A stretch of 41,759 nucleotides of DNA from an uncultured Clostridia bacterium (GTDB taxonomy: Bacteria; Bacillota; Clostridia; Oscillospirales; CAG-272). Shown piece by piece: positions 34,300-41,759 of the stretch (its first letter is position 1; each line of letters opens with the position of its first letter). Position numbers and translations under genes: made by a program. A model generated the notes under the pieces. That model searched no databases, was not told the origin of the DNA, and saw only the letters and a list, made by a program, of their open reading frames with translations. The DNA is taken from assembly GCA_944381095.1 (NCBI GenBank), contig CALWJW010000009.1, positions 1 to 41,759 on the forward strand, written 5' to 3'.

Positions 34300-35094
34300 T
34301 CATTCTGACTCTAAGCTCTCTGAACCCGGATTTTCCGGTGAATAAAGAAATTTTCTGCCCACTCCGGGATATTTTGCTGCTGCAAGCGCATTGTAAGGCA
34401 GTTTTTCCCAGCTGTCGCCTGAAACAAATGCGGCAATTGCAGAGAGATTTTCCGGTGTATCCGTTATCCCGGGAATTAACGGAGTTCTGAAAGTATGCGG
34501 TATTCCGCTTTTTTTCAGCCATTTTGCATTTTCAAGTATCTGACTGTTACCGACTCCGGTATATGTTCTGTGCTTTTGCGGATCCATAAGCTTAATATCC
34601 ATGTATACAAAGGAAACAAGTCCGCAAATACGCCTGAATACCGCTTCGTCCGCAAAGCCAGATGTTTCGATCGCCGTACTTATCTTACTCAGTTTCAAAA
34701 GAAGTTCTTCGCAGAATTCCGGCTGCATCAGCGGCTCGCCTCCGGAAAGCGTCACGCCTCCGCCGCTTAAACTGTATAATCGGTCATATTTCAGAAGCTT
34801 TTTTGCCAGCTCATCAGAGCTTATTACTTCTCCTGCCGCACTTACCAGATTATTCGGGCAGATGTGCAGACACCGCCCGAGTCCCTGACATTCCGGATGC
34901 TGACAGCTTTTTTTGCAAAGACCGCAGTGCACACACCCTTTGGTTTTCACAAAAAGCTCTCTGTGCGGCGAAAGTCCCTCGGGATTGTGACACCATACGC
35001 ATCGCAAAGGACAGCCTTTCATAAAGACAGTAGTTCTTATTCCGGCTCCGTCGTTCAGCGAAAATTCCTTTATATCGAAGATGATTCCATTCAT
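34300..35094 (-). CDS. Glycyl radical enzyme activase (radical SAM)
   Basis: The 264-residue radical SAM enzyme installs the glycyl radical on the enzyme encoded directly upstream. The SAM cluster motif is C28-x3-C32-x2-C35 (KGCPLRCVWCHNPEG), and the SAM-binding SGGEPLMQPEF follows. Between them is the ferredoxin-like insert found in activases of non-PFL glycyl radical enzymes: C54, C57, C60 and C64 form one complete cluster site, but the second motif reads C69-QG-L72-GR-C75-LHI-C79, with Leu where a cysteine is expected. The in-frame extension to 35184 lies inside the upstream gene; the start at 35094 gives the standard MNGIIFDIKEFSLNDGAG. AGGAG is 16 bases away, so initiation probably depends on coupling. 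Confidence 0.9.
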   Translation of the reverse strand: MNGIIFDIKEFSLNDGAGIRTTVFMKGCPLRCVWCHNPEGLSPHRELFVKTKGCVHCGLCKKSCQHPECQGLGRCLHICPNNLVSAAGEVISSDELAKKLLKYDRLYSLSGGGVTLSGGEPLMQPEFCEELLLKLSKISTAIETSGFADEAVFRRICGLVSFVYMDIKLMDPQKHRTYTGVGNSQILENAKWLKKSGIPHTFRTPLIPGITDTPENLSAIAAFVSGDSWEKLPYNALAAAKYPGVGRKFLYSPENPGSESLESE

Positions 35095-35098
35095 AAAC

Positions 35099-37081
35099 TC
35101 AGACTGTATACTCCTGCCTTGCCAGAACGTGATCCTGATACTCCTTGTCGAGTTCCACAAAATACGCCGACCAGCCCCAGACACGCACTACCAGCTGTCT
35201 GTAACGTTCCGGGTGCTTCTGGGCGTCTCTCAATGCCTCAGGATTTACGGCGTTCAGCTGAAGCTGGTGTCCGCCCCTGTCTATGAAATATTTGATCAGA
35301 GTCGCAACCTTTTCAACGCTCTCTTCATTTCTGAAAAGTCCCGACACGAATTCAAGCGTAAGCGGTCCTCCGTTTATCGTACGGCTGAGATCCTGTTTTG
35401 TAAACGAATTTATAACCGAAACCGGTCCTTTTGTCACTGTGAAAAGCCCGGGGGAATAATTTGTGCCGTAGTGCTCTCCCGCACGCCTGCCGTCTGCCGT
35501 AGCTCCGGTTTTTTCGGCGTGCCAGATATAGTACATCGCAGTTCCGGTTCCCGCACGCCAGATCCCTCCCGAACTGTTTTTTCTTCCTTTTAGACAGTCG
35601 GCAAATACATTCAGCAGGTATGTACCCAGACGGTCAGCCCTGTCATCATCGGTACCCATTTTCGGAGCTTCATAACGTAGCAGATGCAAAAGCTCCGGAT
35701 CATTTTCATAATTTGTGTCAAGCGCTGCCAGCAAGCGCTCCGGTGTTACCGTTTTATCGTTATAAACATATTTTTCTACCGCTGCAAGAGCATCGGCTGC
35801 CGGCGCTATGCCGCTTCCGTGAAGACCGAAATTGTTGTATTTTTTACCGTCCCTGAGCAGATCCATGAACGGCGACGGATAAAACCATATATTTTTTTTG
35901 CTTTCGGTAAGACGAATTATCTCCGTTTCAAGCTCGGATTTTATATAGCCGAGAAGCGTGTCGGAATTTTCTGTCACGGGTTTTTCAGACAACGCCCTTC
36001 TTATCGCTCTGTCGGTGACGGCTGGAAAATTCACACCGTCTATGTTACAGATATCGTTACCGACTCCCGGAATTATAAACTCCCAGCAAGCCGCAACCAC
36101 GTAATTTACCGCGTCCTTTTCATCATATCCAAGATCTGTCAGACCTTTTATCACAACGTCGTCGTTTGAATACTGCGGAAATCCGAGCCCCGCCTTTGTA
36201 AGCTCAGTCCCCTTTACATAAACTTCAAGCGGTGTCTCGGACGAAACCCGCAGATTGATTTTCGGGTCGATAAGCCTTAACTCCCGGCTTGCTGTCAGAC
36301 AAAGCTCCGACAGTTTGTTGAAACCGTCACTGCCGTCCGCAAGCGTCCCGCCGAGGACAAGACTCTGTCCGTTGTCTCCCTGCTGTACTCCGGGATAAAG
36401 GTCGCTGTCCTTATTGAACGAAATAAAGAAATCTTCGATAAGCTCAAGCGCCGTTTCCTCATTCAGGGTTCCGTTTTCCATGTCACGCCTGAAATAAGGA
36501 TACATATACTGATCGAAACGTCCAACCGTATTATGGTAATCACCTTCAAGCCACAGGGCAAAGTGAAGTATTCTGAACATCTGGAGCGCTTCCCTGAAGG
36601 TTCTCGCTCCGTATCTCGGCACACGGGAGAGAATTTCCGCTATATCCGTTCTGTTCTGCTTTTCCGCCTCCGCTCTGTATCTGTCACAAAGTCCTGTTAT
36701 GGCATCAATGACTCTTTTCCCGAAAGTGTCGGCGCTTTCACGCAGTTTCAGCAGTCCGCCTGATATGGCTTTTTCATAATCCGGGCATAGATTTGAGACG
36801 TATCCCAGCTCATGAATATAATGAGAGGATCGGATTTTTTCCCATTCCTTTGGCGTCAGTATATCCGGCAGCTTTTTTACCGTCCTGACAAGTACGATTT
36901 TTTCCGCCGGATGGATGTGGGGTGTTTCCTCCCGGCACATCTCTTCAAATCTGCGGCACATTCTTTCATCAACCGACAACCCTTGGGAAGAATACTCCTC
37001 TGCAAGAGATTTTCCGCAGTCTTTTCTGAAAGAATGGTGTCCTCGCTCAATAATATAATATTTGTAAAGCTCAGTATTCAT
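35099..37081 (-). CDS. Glycyl radical enzyme of unknown specificity (PFL superfamily)
   Basis: The 660-residue protein is shorter than typical pyruvate formate-lyases and dehydratases (about 750-850). Catalytic landmarks are C332 and E334 in VVAACWEFIIPG, a Cys-x-Glu pair as in dehydratase/C-X lyase members rather than the Cys-Cys of pyruvate formate-lyase, and the glycyl site G636 in VRVWGWSAYFVEL. The substrate region carries GRFDQYMYPYF and WRAGTGTAMYYIWHAEKTGATADGR in pieces. The gene sits between an alginate-lyase-fold gene and its activase, within an operon starting at a GH2 glycosidase, so a sugar-derived substrate is likely. The exact reaction cannot be deduced. AAAGGGATTAGCGGGAA precedes the ATG. 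Confidence 0.88.
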   Translation of the reverse strand: MNTELYKYYIIERGHHSFRKDCGKSLAEEYSSQGLSVDERMCRRFEEMCREETPHIHPAEKIVLVRTVKKLPDILTPKEWEKIRSSHYIHELGYVSNLCPDYEKAISGGLLKLRESADTFGKRVIDAITGLCDRYRAEAEKQNRTDIAEILSRVPRYGARTFREALQMFRILHFALWLEGDYHNTVGRFDQYMYPYFRRDMENGTLNEETALELIEDFFISFNKDSDLYPGVQQGDNGQSLVLGGTLADGSDGFNKLSELCLTASRELRLIDPKINLRVSSETPLEVYVKGTELTKAGLGFPQYSNDDVVIKGLTDLGYDEKDAVNYVVAACWEFIIPGVGNDICNIDGVNFPAVTDRAIRRALSEKPVTENSDTLLGYIKSELETEIIRLTESKKNIWFYPSPFMDLLRDGKKYNNFGLHGSGIAPAADALAAVEKYVYNDKTVTPERLLAALDTNYENDPELLHLLRYEAPKMGTDDDRADRLGTYLLNVFADCLKGRKNSSGGIWRAGTGTAMYYIWHAEKTGATADGRRAGEHYGTNYSPGLFTVTKGPVSVINSFTKQDLSRTINGGPLTLEFVSGLFRNEESVEKVATLIKYFIDRGGHQLQLNAVNPEALRDAQKHPERYRQLVVRVWGWSAYFVELDKEYQDHVLARQEYTV

Positions 37082-37156
37082 TTCCCGCTAATCCCTTTCC
37101 GTTGTACTTTTTTCCGTTTTGCCGTACCGCCTTACTTTGCCGGCGAGTATTTACGG

Positions 37157-37181
37157 TCAACTGCGGAACAGCGTCAGTTGA
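37157..37181. repeat. Inverted repeat before the glycyl radical enzyme gene
   Basis: TCAACTG (37157-37163) and CAGTTGA (37175-37181) form a 7-bp inverted repeat with an 11-base loop in the 121-base gap before the glycyl radical enzyme gene. No T-run follows on the minus strand. It may be an operator or an mRNA stability hairpin that sets a different level for the last two genes. Confidence 0.45.
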
Positions 37182-37202
37182 TTAAAATAAAAATCCGGAT
37201 GT

Positions 37203-38228
37203 TTATTTTTCTGACAGCACTGTCAGTGTGGTGTAGCTCCATGCGTCATGGTGACAGGTGTTTCCGATCGGCCTGTTCCCGGAAGCAAATTCAAAGTAAC
37301 GATTATCTCCGTACCTGTCCCACATCGCTTCAAACAGATTATACGGCCAGTATCTTACAAACGGCAGCATATCCTGTTTTTCCGCACAAAACTCCCATTT
37401 ATCCGGGTCTTGGTAGTGGTAAAGCAGATAATCAAGAGCCTTCTTTACCGACTTTCCCGTACTTTCCGTGCGGCAAAGCAAATCTGTTCCGATGCTGTTG
37501 TAAACAACTGTGCAGGCGGCAGTCATCGGAGCAAGAGCAAAATAAGTGTACCATATCCCGCGATTTCCTCGTGCAGTCTCCCTCGGCATACTTCCGTCGG
37601 CGCTTATCGTCTCCTCAATATGTTTTTTCAACAGCCCGGCGCATATTTTTATGTTTTCAACGTCCCCGAGCAAACGGTAGCACATCACCGAAGCAAGCAG
37701 TCCCCAGTCTCCCCAGTTGTTTTTTCCGTCACGAATGGAGTTTGCCGCAGGAAGAAATACCCGTCTAACCCAGCTTTCCGCCTTTGTCAGGTATTCTGTT
37801 TCCCTTCCGCAATGCTGCAATATTTCGGCGGCAAGCAAAAGAGATGTGCCGAGATAACTCATGGAAAGAGCTCCGTCGTGACCGGAAACGCTTACGTTTG
37901 TATCAAACCATCTGCACAGAAGTTCTTCCGCCTTGCGGCAGTATCTCTCCTCATGGCTGACTGCGTATGCAAGCGCGCACGCGTGCGCAGTAAGTCCCAG
38001 ATGACACAGATGCTCTTTATTCCTTACATGTCCCTCTCCGTCTATGTATGCGCCCGGTATATTGAAATCAACATCTGCGACCGGTTTTATTCTGAGCTTT
38101 TCTTCAATATCGTCCAGCAGAGCGCAGTACGCCCCGTACCAAGGCTCTTTTTTCTGAGCAACACTGTTTTTTATCGATTCAAGCTGTTCTTTTGTGTACA
38201 AGCCATTAAGAATCATAACGTTTCTCAT
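37203..38228 (-). CDS. Alginate-lyase-superfamily protein (alpha/alpha toroid)
   Basis: The 341-residue protein resembles the alginate lyase (PL5-like) superfamily. KNNWGDWGLLASVMCY corresponds to the catalytic Asn-Asn-His-x-x-Trp region, and DGSMPRETARGNRGIWYTYFAL to the Arg/Tyr region. In PL5 enzymes both sites carry His; here both are Trp, so classical alginate lyase activity is doubtful, while Asn, Arg and Tyr are kept. There is no signal peptide, so it should act on imported oligosaccharides in the cytoplasm. AAAGGAGC precedes the ATG. It lies between the GH2 gene (117 bases upstream) and the glycyl radical enzyme gene. A beta-eliminating lyase for another uronate, or a glycosidase with the same fold, are alternatives. 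Confidence 0.72.
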   Translation of the reverse strand: MRNVMILNGLYTKEQLESIKNSVAQKKEPWYGAYCALLDDIEEKLRIKPVADVDFNIPGAYIDGEGHVRNKEHLCHLGLTAHACALAYAVSHEERYCRKAEELLCRWFDTNVSVSGHDGALSMSYLGTSLLLAAEILQHCGRETEYLTKAESWVRRVFLPAANSIRDGKNNWGDWGLLASVMCYRLLGDVENIKICAGLLKKHIEETISADGSMPRETARGNRGIWYTYFALAPMTAACTVVYNSIGTDLLCRTESTGKSVKKALDYLLYHYQDPDKWEFCAEKQDMLPFVRYWPYNLFEAMWDRYGDNRYFEFASGNRPIGNTCHHDAWSYTTLTVLSEK

Positions 38229-38345
38229 AACTGTGCTCCTTTTTCATTCTGATCGCTGTGAATAACTTAGTTGTTTTGAAATACAGGTAATATAAGAAAA
38301 CCAAGCTCAAAGACGACGCCGGAAACAGCAAAACCGAGTATTTCT

Positions 38346-40673
38346 TTATTTCAGGTCAATTTTCAGAGCTGCGGAGACAAGTCCGTCCGAAACGGCGTAA
38401 AGCGTCATTTCTCCTCGCTCGTTTCCTGCCCTTACCGCAACTGTTATTCTGCCCGCTCTCATTTTTCTGACGGTAGAGCAAGGCGGGGTATGATCGGATA
38501 TATCAGAGCCCGTTCCGATGACCTCTCCGAGACTGTTTGTGTGGAACTCCACCGTCGGAGCCGCATCCGGAACTTCAAGTCCGTCCTCGTCGGTACAGTA
38601 ACACGTAACTAACGCGACATCCTGTCCGTTTGCATGGATCGGACCGTTTTCAAGTCTGAGACAAAGCCCGGTTGCGGCTTTGCTGGTTTTTTGAACGTCC
38701 GAGCAGACCGTTTTACCGTCATTTTTGCCGATCACCTTTATTTCTCCCGGTTGATACGGTACAAACCACTCACCGTGACCGTGCTTTTCGATCCTTCTTA
38801 CACCCTGGCTTTCTCCGTTCAGGAAAAGCTCAAGCTCCTGACAGTTTGTGTACGCCCACACCTTTATCGGTTCGCCCTCTCTGCCTCTGAAATTCCAGTG
38901 CGGCAGAAGGTGGACCAGAGGCTCTTCCGCCCAATGGGATTTATCCTGGTAAAACGCATCCTTTTTCTGCAAAAACAAATCAATCGAACCGGACTGCGAG
39001 CAAAGTCTCGGCCAGGTAGACTCACCCCGATAGTCAAATCCGTTCCACTGATATCCGCCCATTATCCAATCGTGACTGTCAAGGAATTTCCATGTTTTTT
39101 CCCTGCCGAGAAAATAATCGTTTGTGTCCTTGTCATAAGCTGAAATGTAAGACTTCGCTTTACAGTAATCGTCATACCAACCTCTTGTAGTACCGGTAGC
39201 GCAGCACTCGGAAGCGTAGATCGGTTTTTCCGGGTACTTCTGATGCAGTTTTTCATAAATCCCGAGATTATAATTTACTCCGATAGCGTCAAGCTCATCG
39301 TATACTGTCGCGCCGTCCGGTCTGTCAACTGCGCTCGTCACAAGCCTTGTGTCGTCAAGCTTTTTGGCGAAAACCATCAGGTTTTTGCATATCCTTCTGC
39401 CTTCCTCAGTCTTGTGATGCGGCTCTTCGTTTCCTATCGACCATAAAAACACAGACGGACGGTTTCTGTCACGTTTTATCATCATTTCAAGATATTCTTT
39501 TCCGTACTCCGAAGAATCAAACCACCGTACTTCGTCCATGACTATAAAGCCCATTTCGTCAAGAGCGTCCATTGTCGCTTCACCGTGAGGATAATGACTT
39601 GTGCGGTAGCCGTTGGCACTCATTTCTTTCAGCAGTCGGATCTTGTATTTCTGGACGTTATCCGCAACCGCCCTGCCGGTAATTCCGAAATCCTGGTGGG
39701 CGCATACGCCTTTGATCTTGACCGGCTTACCGTTCAGAAACAGTCCTTTTTCGCTGTCGGCTCTGAATTCACGGAAGCCTGTATGGGTCCGGTATTCATC
39801 TACAGGACTGCCGTCTGCAAACAGAGTTGTGACAACACTGTAAAGGACAGGATTTTCTATATCCCAGAGTTCCGGGCTCTGCATGTCGATCGGGTACCGC
39901 GCAACCCCTCTTTCTCTTTCGGGAACGGTAACGTTTCCGCTGCCTTTTGCAACCTCCCTGCCGTTTTTATCGTAAAACACCGTTTCCGCACAGACCGTTA
40001 CGCTGTTATATGAATCGTTGACAATTTCTGTCTGCACGTCTGTATGCCAAAGGTTGTCGCCGGTTTTTACCGGCATGGCGTAAACCCCGTATGTATCTAT
40101 TGCGACCGCTCCGGTTTTTATCAGCCAGACATGGCGGTATATTCCCGCTCCTTCATACCACCAGCCCTCGTGATTTTCGGCGTTTACGTAAACTGCCAGC
40201 ACATTGTTTTCACCAAACTTAACAAAATCGCTTATGTCCACCTCAAAGCTGTTATAACCGCTGAAATTGCGTTTAAGAACACAACCGTTTAAGTAAACCG
40301 TGCATTCTGTCGCCACCGCTTCAAAAAAAAGAATAAAGCGTTTTCCTTTGTCATCATCACCAATAAAAAATGTCTTTCTGTACCACGCGTTCCGGTATGG
40401 GAGAAATCCGAGGGCGCAGTTGTTTTCTTTTGACGGAATTTCATTTACAGTGTAGTCATGCGGCAGAGTCACGTATTCCCATGTGTCGGTACATACCTCT
40501 TTGTCACCGAAAAACTGATCGGGATCGGCGTTGTACCTGATCGCCGCAGGTCCCCACAGCATCCTTTCGGTTTTGGACTGAGAATACATCGGTCCCTTCG
40601 ATGTAGGAAGCGGATGTCTTATATCGCCTTTGTGAAAAAGCCAGTCATTGTCAAAAAGTATTTTTTCTCTCAT
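38346..40673 (-). CDS. Glycoside hydrolase family 2 protein (beta-galactosidase/glucuronidase-like)
   Basis: The 775-residue retaining glycosidase has the GH2 domain order: sugar-binding jelly roll (about 1-190), immunoglobulin-like domain (about 190-300), TIM barrel (about 300-590) and C-terminal beta domains (about 600-775). The acid/base is Glu416 in WSIGNEEP, the nucleophile Glu489 in PIYASECC. DEVRWFDSS and GGYQWNGFDYRGESTWP frame the active site. No signal peptide is present, so it acts on imported di- or oligosaccharides. It is the first gene of a four-gene unit with its own promoter. Substrate specificity (galactoside or glucuronide) cannot be decided; the neighbouring lyase-fold protein makes uronides possible. 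Confidence 0.9.
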   Translation of the reverse strand: MREKILFDNDWLFHKGDIRHPLPTSKGPMYSQSKTERMLWGPAAIRYNADPDQFFGDKEVCTDTWEYVTLPHDYTVNEIPSKENNCALGFLPYRNAWYRKTFFIGDDDKGKRFILFFEAVATECTVYLNGCVLKRNFSGYNSFEVDISDFVKFGENNVLAVYVNAENHEGWWYEGAGIYRHVWLIKTGAVAIDTYGVYAMPVKTGDNLWHTDVQTEIVNDSYNSVTVCAETVFYDKNGREVAKGSGNVTVPERERGVARYPIDMQSPELWDIENPVLYSVVTTLFADGSPVDEYRTHTGFREFRADSEKGLFLNGKPVKIKGVCAHQDFGITGRAVADNVQKYKIRLLKEMSANGYRTSHYPHGEATMDALDEMGFIVMDEVRWFDSSEYGKEYLEMMIKRDRNRPSVFLWSIGNEEPHHKTEEGRRICKNLMVFAKKLDDTRLVTSAVDRPDGATVYDELDAIGVNYNLGIYEKLHQKYPEKPIYASECCATGTTRGWYDDYCKAKSYISAYDKDTNDYFLGREKTWKFLDSHDWIMGGYQWNGFDYRGESTWPRLCSQSGSIDLFLQKKDAFYQDKSHWAEEPLVHLLPHWNFRGREGEPIKVWAYTNCQELELFLNGESQGVRRIEKHGHGEWFVPYQPGEIKVIGKNDGKTVCSDVQKTSKAATGLCLRLENGPIHANGQDVALVTCYCTDEDGLEVPDAAPTVEFHTNSLGEVIGTGSDISDHTPPCSTVRKMRAGRITVAVRAGNERGEMTLYAVSDGLVSAALKIDLK

Positions 40674-40724
40674 AAAACTTCTTCCCTTCCGATACTGTCA
40701 GGTTATTTGAGGTCGTTTTAATAC

Positions 40725-40752
40725 ATTATATCACGAAGATAATTTTTTTCAA
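40725..40752 (-). promoter_or_regulatory. Promoter of the GH2-glycyl radical enzyme operon
   Basis: TTGAAA (complement of 40747-40752), a 16-base spacer and TATAAT (complement of 40725-40730) form a good minus-strand promoter, with a leader of about 45 bases to the ATG at 40673 and GGAAGGGAAG as ribosome binding site. Confidence 0.75.
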
Positions 40753-40872
40753 GTAGCAATTGTAATTAAATCAAACGGAACTCAGTTTTTTTACGCATGC
40801 GCCGGAGTTTATGTTATCCGGTTGCCTGAAACTGAATTTTTTGTTTATGACCAACATTAAACTTCAACGCCG
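40753..40872. other. Upstream region of the GH2 operon with nested inverted repeats
   Basis: TCAGTTT and AAACTGA flank an inner CCGGA/TCCGG repeat within about 40791-40848. This lies directly upstream of the GH2 promoter and could be a regulator site. No gene was recognised here or between the terminator (40873-40897) and the subunit K stop at 41084; a 45-codon plus-strand frame in that part is not supported. Confidence 0.4.
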
Positions 40873-40897
40873 AAAAACCGGCGTTAAGCCGGTTTTT
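40873..40897. terminator. Bidirectional terminator of the V-type ATPase operon
   Basis: AAAAACCGGC (40873-40882) and GCCGGTTTTT (40888-40897) form a perfect 10-bp stem with loop GTTAA and T-runs on both strands. It ends the minus-strand subunit I/K transcript about 190 bases after the stop. An overlapping alternative hairpin (AACGCCG/CGGCGTT) shares its left arm. Confidence 0.8.
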
Positions 40898-41083
40898 GCA
40901 TGATATTTTCAAAAGTCAGCAAGTCGGGATGACATAAGCCGTTCCTATTTCGGAATGCCCATGGATTCTCACTGCTTCTCATCATTGAATATCCATAAAT
41001 CGGAAGTCGAAAAAGCATGGCAAACCGACAGAAAACCTCCGTATAACGTTAAACAGATGAAATACGGTTGTGCTTACCTTTCA

Positions 41084-41521
41084 TCACTGTAAAAGCAAAA
41101 GTCCGAACACGAGAGTAAACAGAGCTACCGTTTCGACAATTCCTATCACTATGAAGTAATTTGCCGTTCCTTTGCCGGTTTCACCGAGGGCGTCAGCCGA
41201 AGCCGCCGCTACCCTGCCCTGTAACACAGCTGAAAGACCTATTGCAAAGCCCGCGAAAATGCCCACAAACAAGCAAAGTGTTGCGGAAGCCGAACCGGAT
41301 TCAAATGCACTTCTGATAAAATTCATAAGCAAAAATCCGTAAATGGTCTGTGTAAGCGGCGCGCCTGAAAATGCGACCATCATAAACGACGCCGGCTTTC
41401 CGTTAGCATAACACTTCTTCCATGCTCCTATTGAAGACAATGCCGCATAACCCGCTCCGATTGCTGATCCGATGGCTGCAAGCCCGAGTGCACAAGCCAT
41501 CCCAATATACTGTATTTCCAT
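41084..41521 (-). CDS. ntpK: V-type ATP synthase subunit K (rotor ring, double hairpin)
   Basis: The 145-residue proteolipid has four membrane helices, the doubled form of the rotor ring subunit. The ion-binding carboxylate is Glu130 in the fourth helix (GIVETVALF); the second helix has Thr57-Gln58 (PLTQTIYGF) instead of a carboxylate, and Gln101 lies in AVLQGRVAAA. These match the sodium ligands of Enterococcus hirae NtpK (Thr, Gln, Gln, Glu), so sodium coupling is inferred. GGAGGAAT precedes the ATG, 14 bases after subunit I. As the last gene before a terminator, it fits the operon order ending D-I-K. Confidence 0.93.
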   Translation of the reverse strand: MEIQYIGMACALGLAAIGSAIGAGYAALSSIGAWKKCYANGKPASFMMVAFSGAPLTQTIYGFLLMNFIRSAFESGSASATLCLFVGIFAGFAIGLSAVLQGRVAAASADALGETGKGTANYFIVIGIVETVALFTLVFGLLLLQ

Positions 41522-41535
41522 AATTCCTCCTGAAT

Positions 41536-41759
41536 TTATTGATTTTTTTCTTTTTCCATTTCACGGAAAGGACGGTAAGCTGTTCCTGACCACTCCATTC
41601 CGAGCTGCCCCGAAAATTCCAAAAGGTTCAGCCGGACACCGTGCACGACAACTGACAAAAATCCCATTACTATGTTCATTGCGTGTCCTATTAACAGAAT
41701 AACCACAGCAGCTATGACAAACACTCCGCTGAAACCGGACGCCATATCGTTGAAGCTCT
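41536..41759 (-). CDS. ntpI: V-type ATP synthase subunit I, C-terminal part (cut by window edge)
   Basis: Only the last 74 codons are inside the window; the frame stays open to base 41759. LLIGHAMNIVMGFLSVVVHGVRLNLLEFSG matches, in two pieces, the final membrane helix and loop of subunit I/a, which forms the ion half-channels against the K ring. The C-terminus ends in a short charged tail. The gene order I then K supports the call. The rest of the gene, and probably subunits E, A, B and D, lie beyond the edge. Confidence 0.88.
   Translation of the reverse strand, partial: SFNDMASGFSGVFVIAAVVILLIGHAMNIVMGFLSVVVHGVRLNLLEFSGQLGMEWSGTAYRPFREMEKEKNQ

Noticed and set aside
37157..37181. Hairpin before the glycyl radical enzyme gene as a terminator
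   Set aside because: No T-run follows in the direction of transcription; kept only as an inverted repeat.
37248..38252. Long plus-strand frame of 334 codons
   Set aside because: It lies opposite the alginate-lyase-fold gene, has no family motifs and its composition is typical of an antisense shadow.
40958..41092. Plus-strand 45-codon frame starting MPMDSHCF
   Set aside because: It has no ribosome binding site or promoter, overlaps the stop of the subunit K gene and resembles no family I know.

Overview
The window reads as chromosome from an anaerobic, gut- or rumen-type Clostridia (Bacillota). The evidence is strong AGGAGG-type ribosome binding sites, near-consensus TTGACA/TATAAT promoters, a type III glutamine synthetase, an ANTAR regulator, a split ferredoxin-type glutamate synthase, a V-type ATPase, LL-diaminopimelate aminotransferase and a glycyl radical enzyme. 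The family or genus cannot be fixed from the sequence. No rRNA, tRNA, CRISPR array or insertion sequence was seen.

Layout. 1-3.3 kb: terminators of an upstream gene, a minus-strand MscS channel, and a divergent plus-strand pair encoding a serpin lipoprotein and a flavodoxin-like protein. A perfect 22-bp tandem repeat lies between the two divergent promoters. 3.3-8.1 kb (minus): a DUF362/ferredoxin protein followed by a three-gene Gld-like ABC cassette whose ATPase subunit has lost every catalytic motif. 8.6-10.1 kb (plus): citrate synthase with its own promoter and terminator. 10.1-11.6 kb (minus): a uroporphyrinogen-decarboxylase-family gene followed by the 3' remnant of a paralogue.

11.8-34.1 kb (minus) is one continuous nitrogen block. 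Two transcription units start from near-consensus promoters with leader terminators. The upstream unit is split GOGAT (amidotransferase, FMN/FeS synthase, four-cluster ferredoxin, FAD/NAD(P) reductase, GXGXG subunit), then a short GSI, then an ANTAR regulator. The second unit is GSIII, a membrane-anchored PII protein, purC, guaA, pyrG, purF, carA, carB, dapF and dapL. Ammonia is captured as glutamine; glutamine then feeds glutamate synthase and four glutamine amidotransferases of purine, pyrimidine and arginine precursor synthesis, and glutamate donates the amino group for diaminopimelate.

The most notable system is the apparent control of this block. The ANTAR regulator has a receiver domain without its phospho-acceptor Asp. 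The leaders of both units hold strong terminators whose 5' arms can instead fold into small hairpins with hexaloops AAAGAC or AAAGGC, matching the A1/G4 pattern known for ANTAR targets. The PII protein is fused to what remains of an ammonium transporter: its first membrane helix and C-terminal tail, with the channel core missing.

34.3-40.8 kb (minus) is a probable carbohydrate operon: GH2 glycosidase, an alginate-lyase-fold protein, an uncharacterised glycyl radical enzyme and its activase. 41.1 kb to the edge holds the end of a V-type ATPase operon (subunits I and K) with residues typical of sodium coupling.
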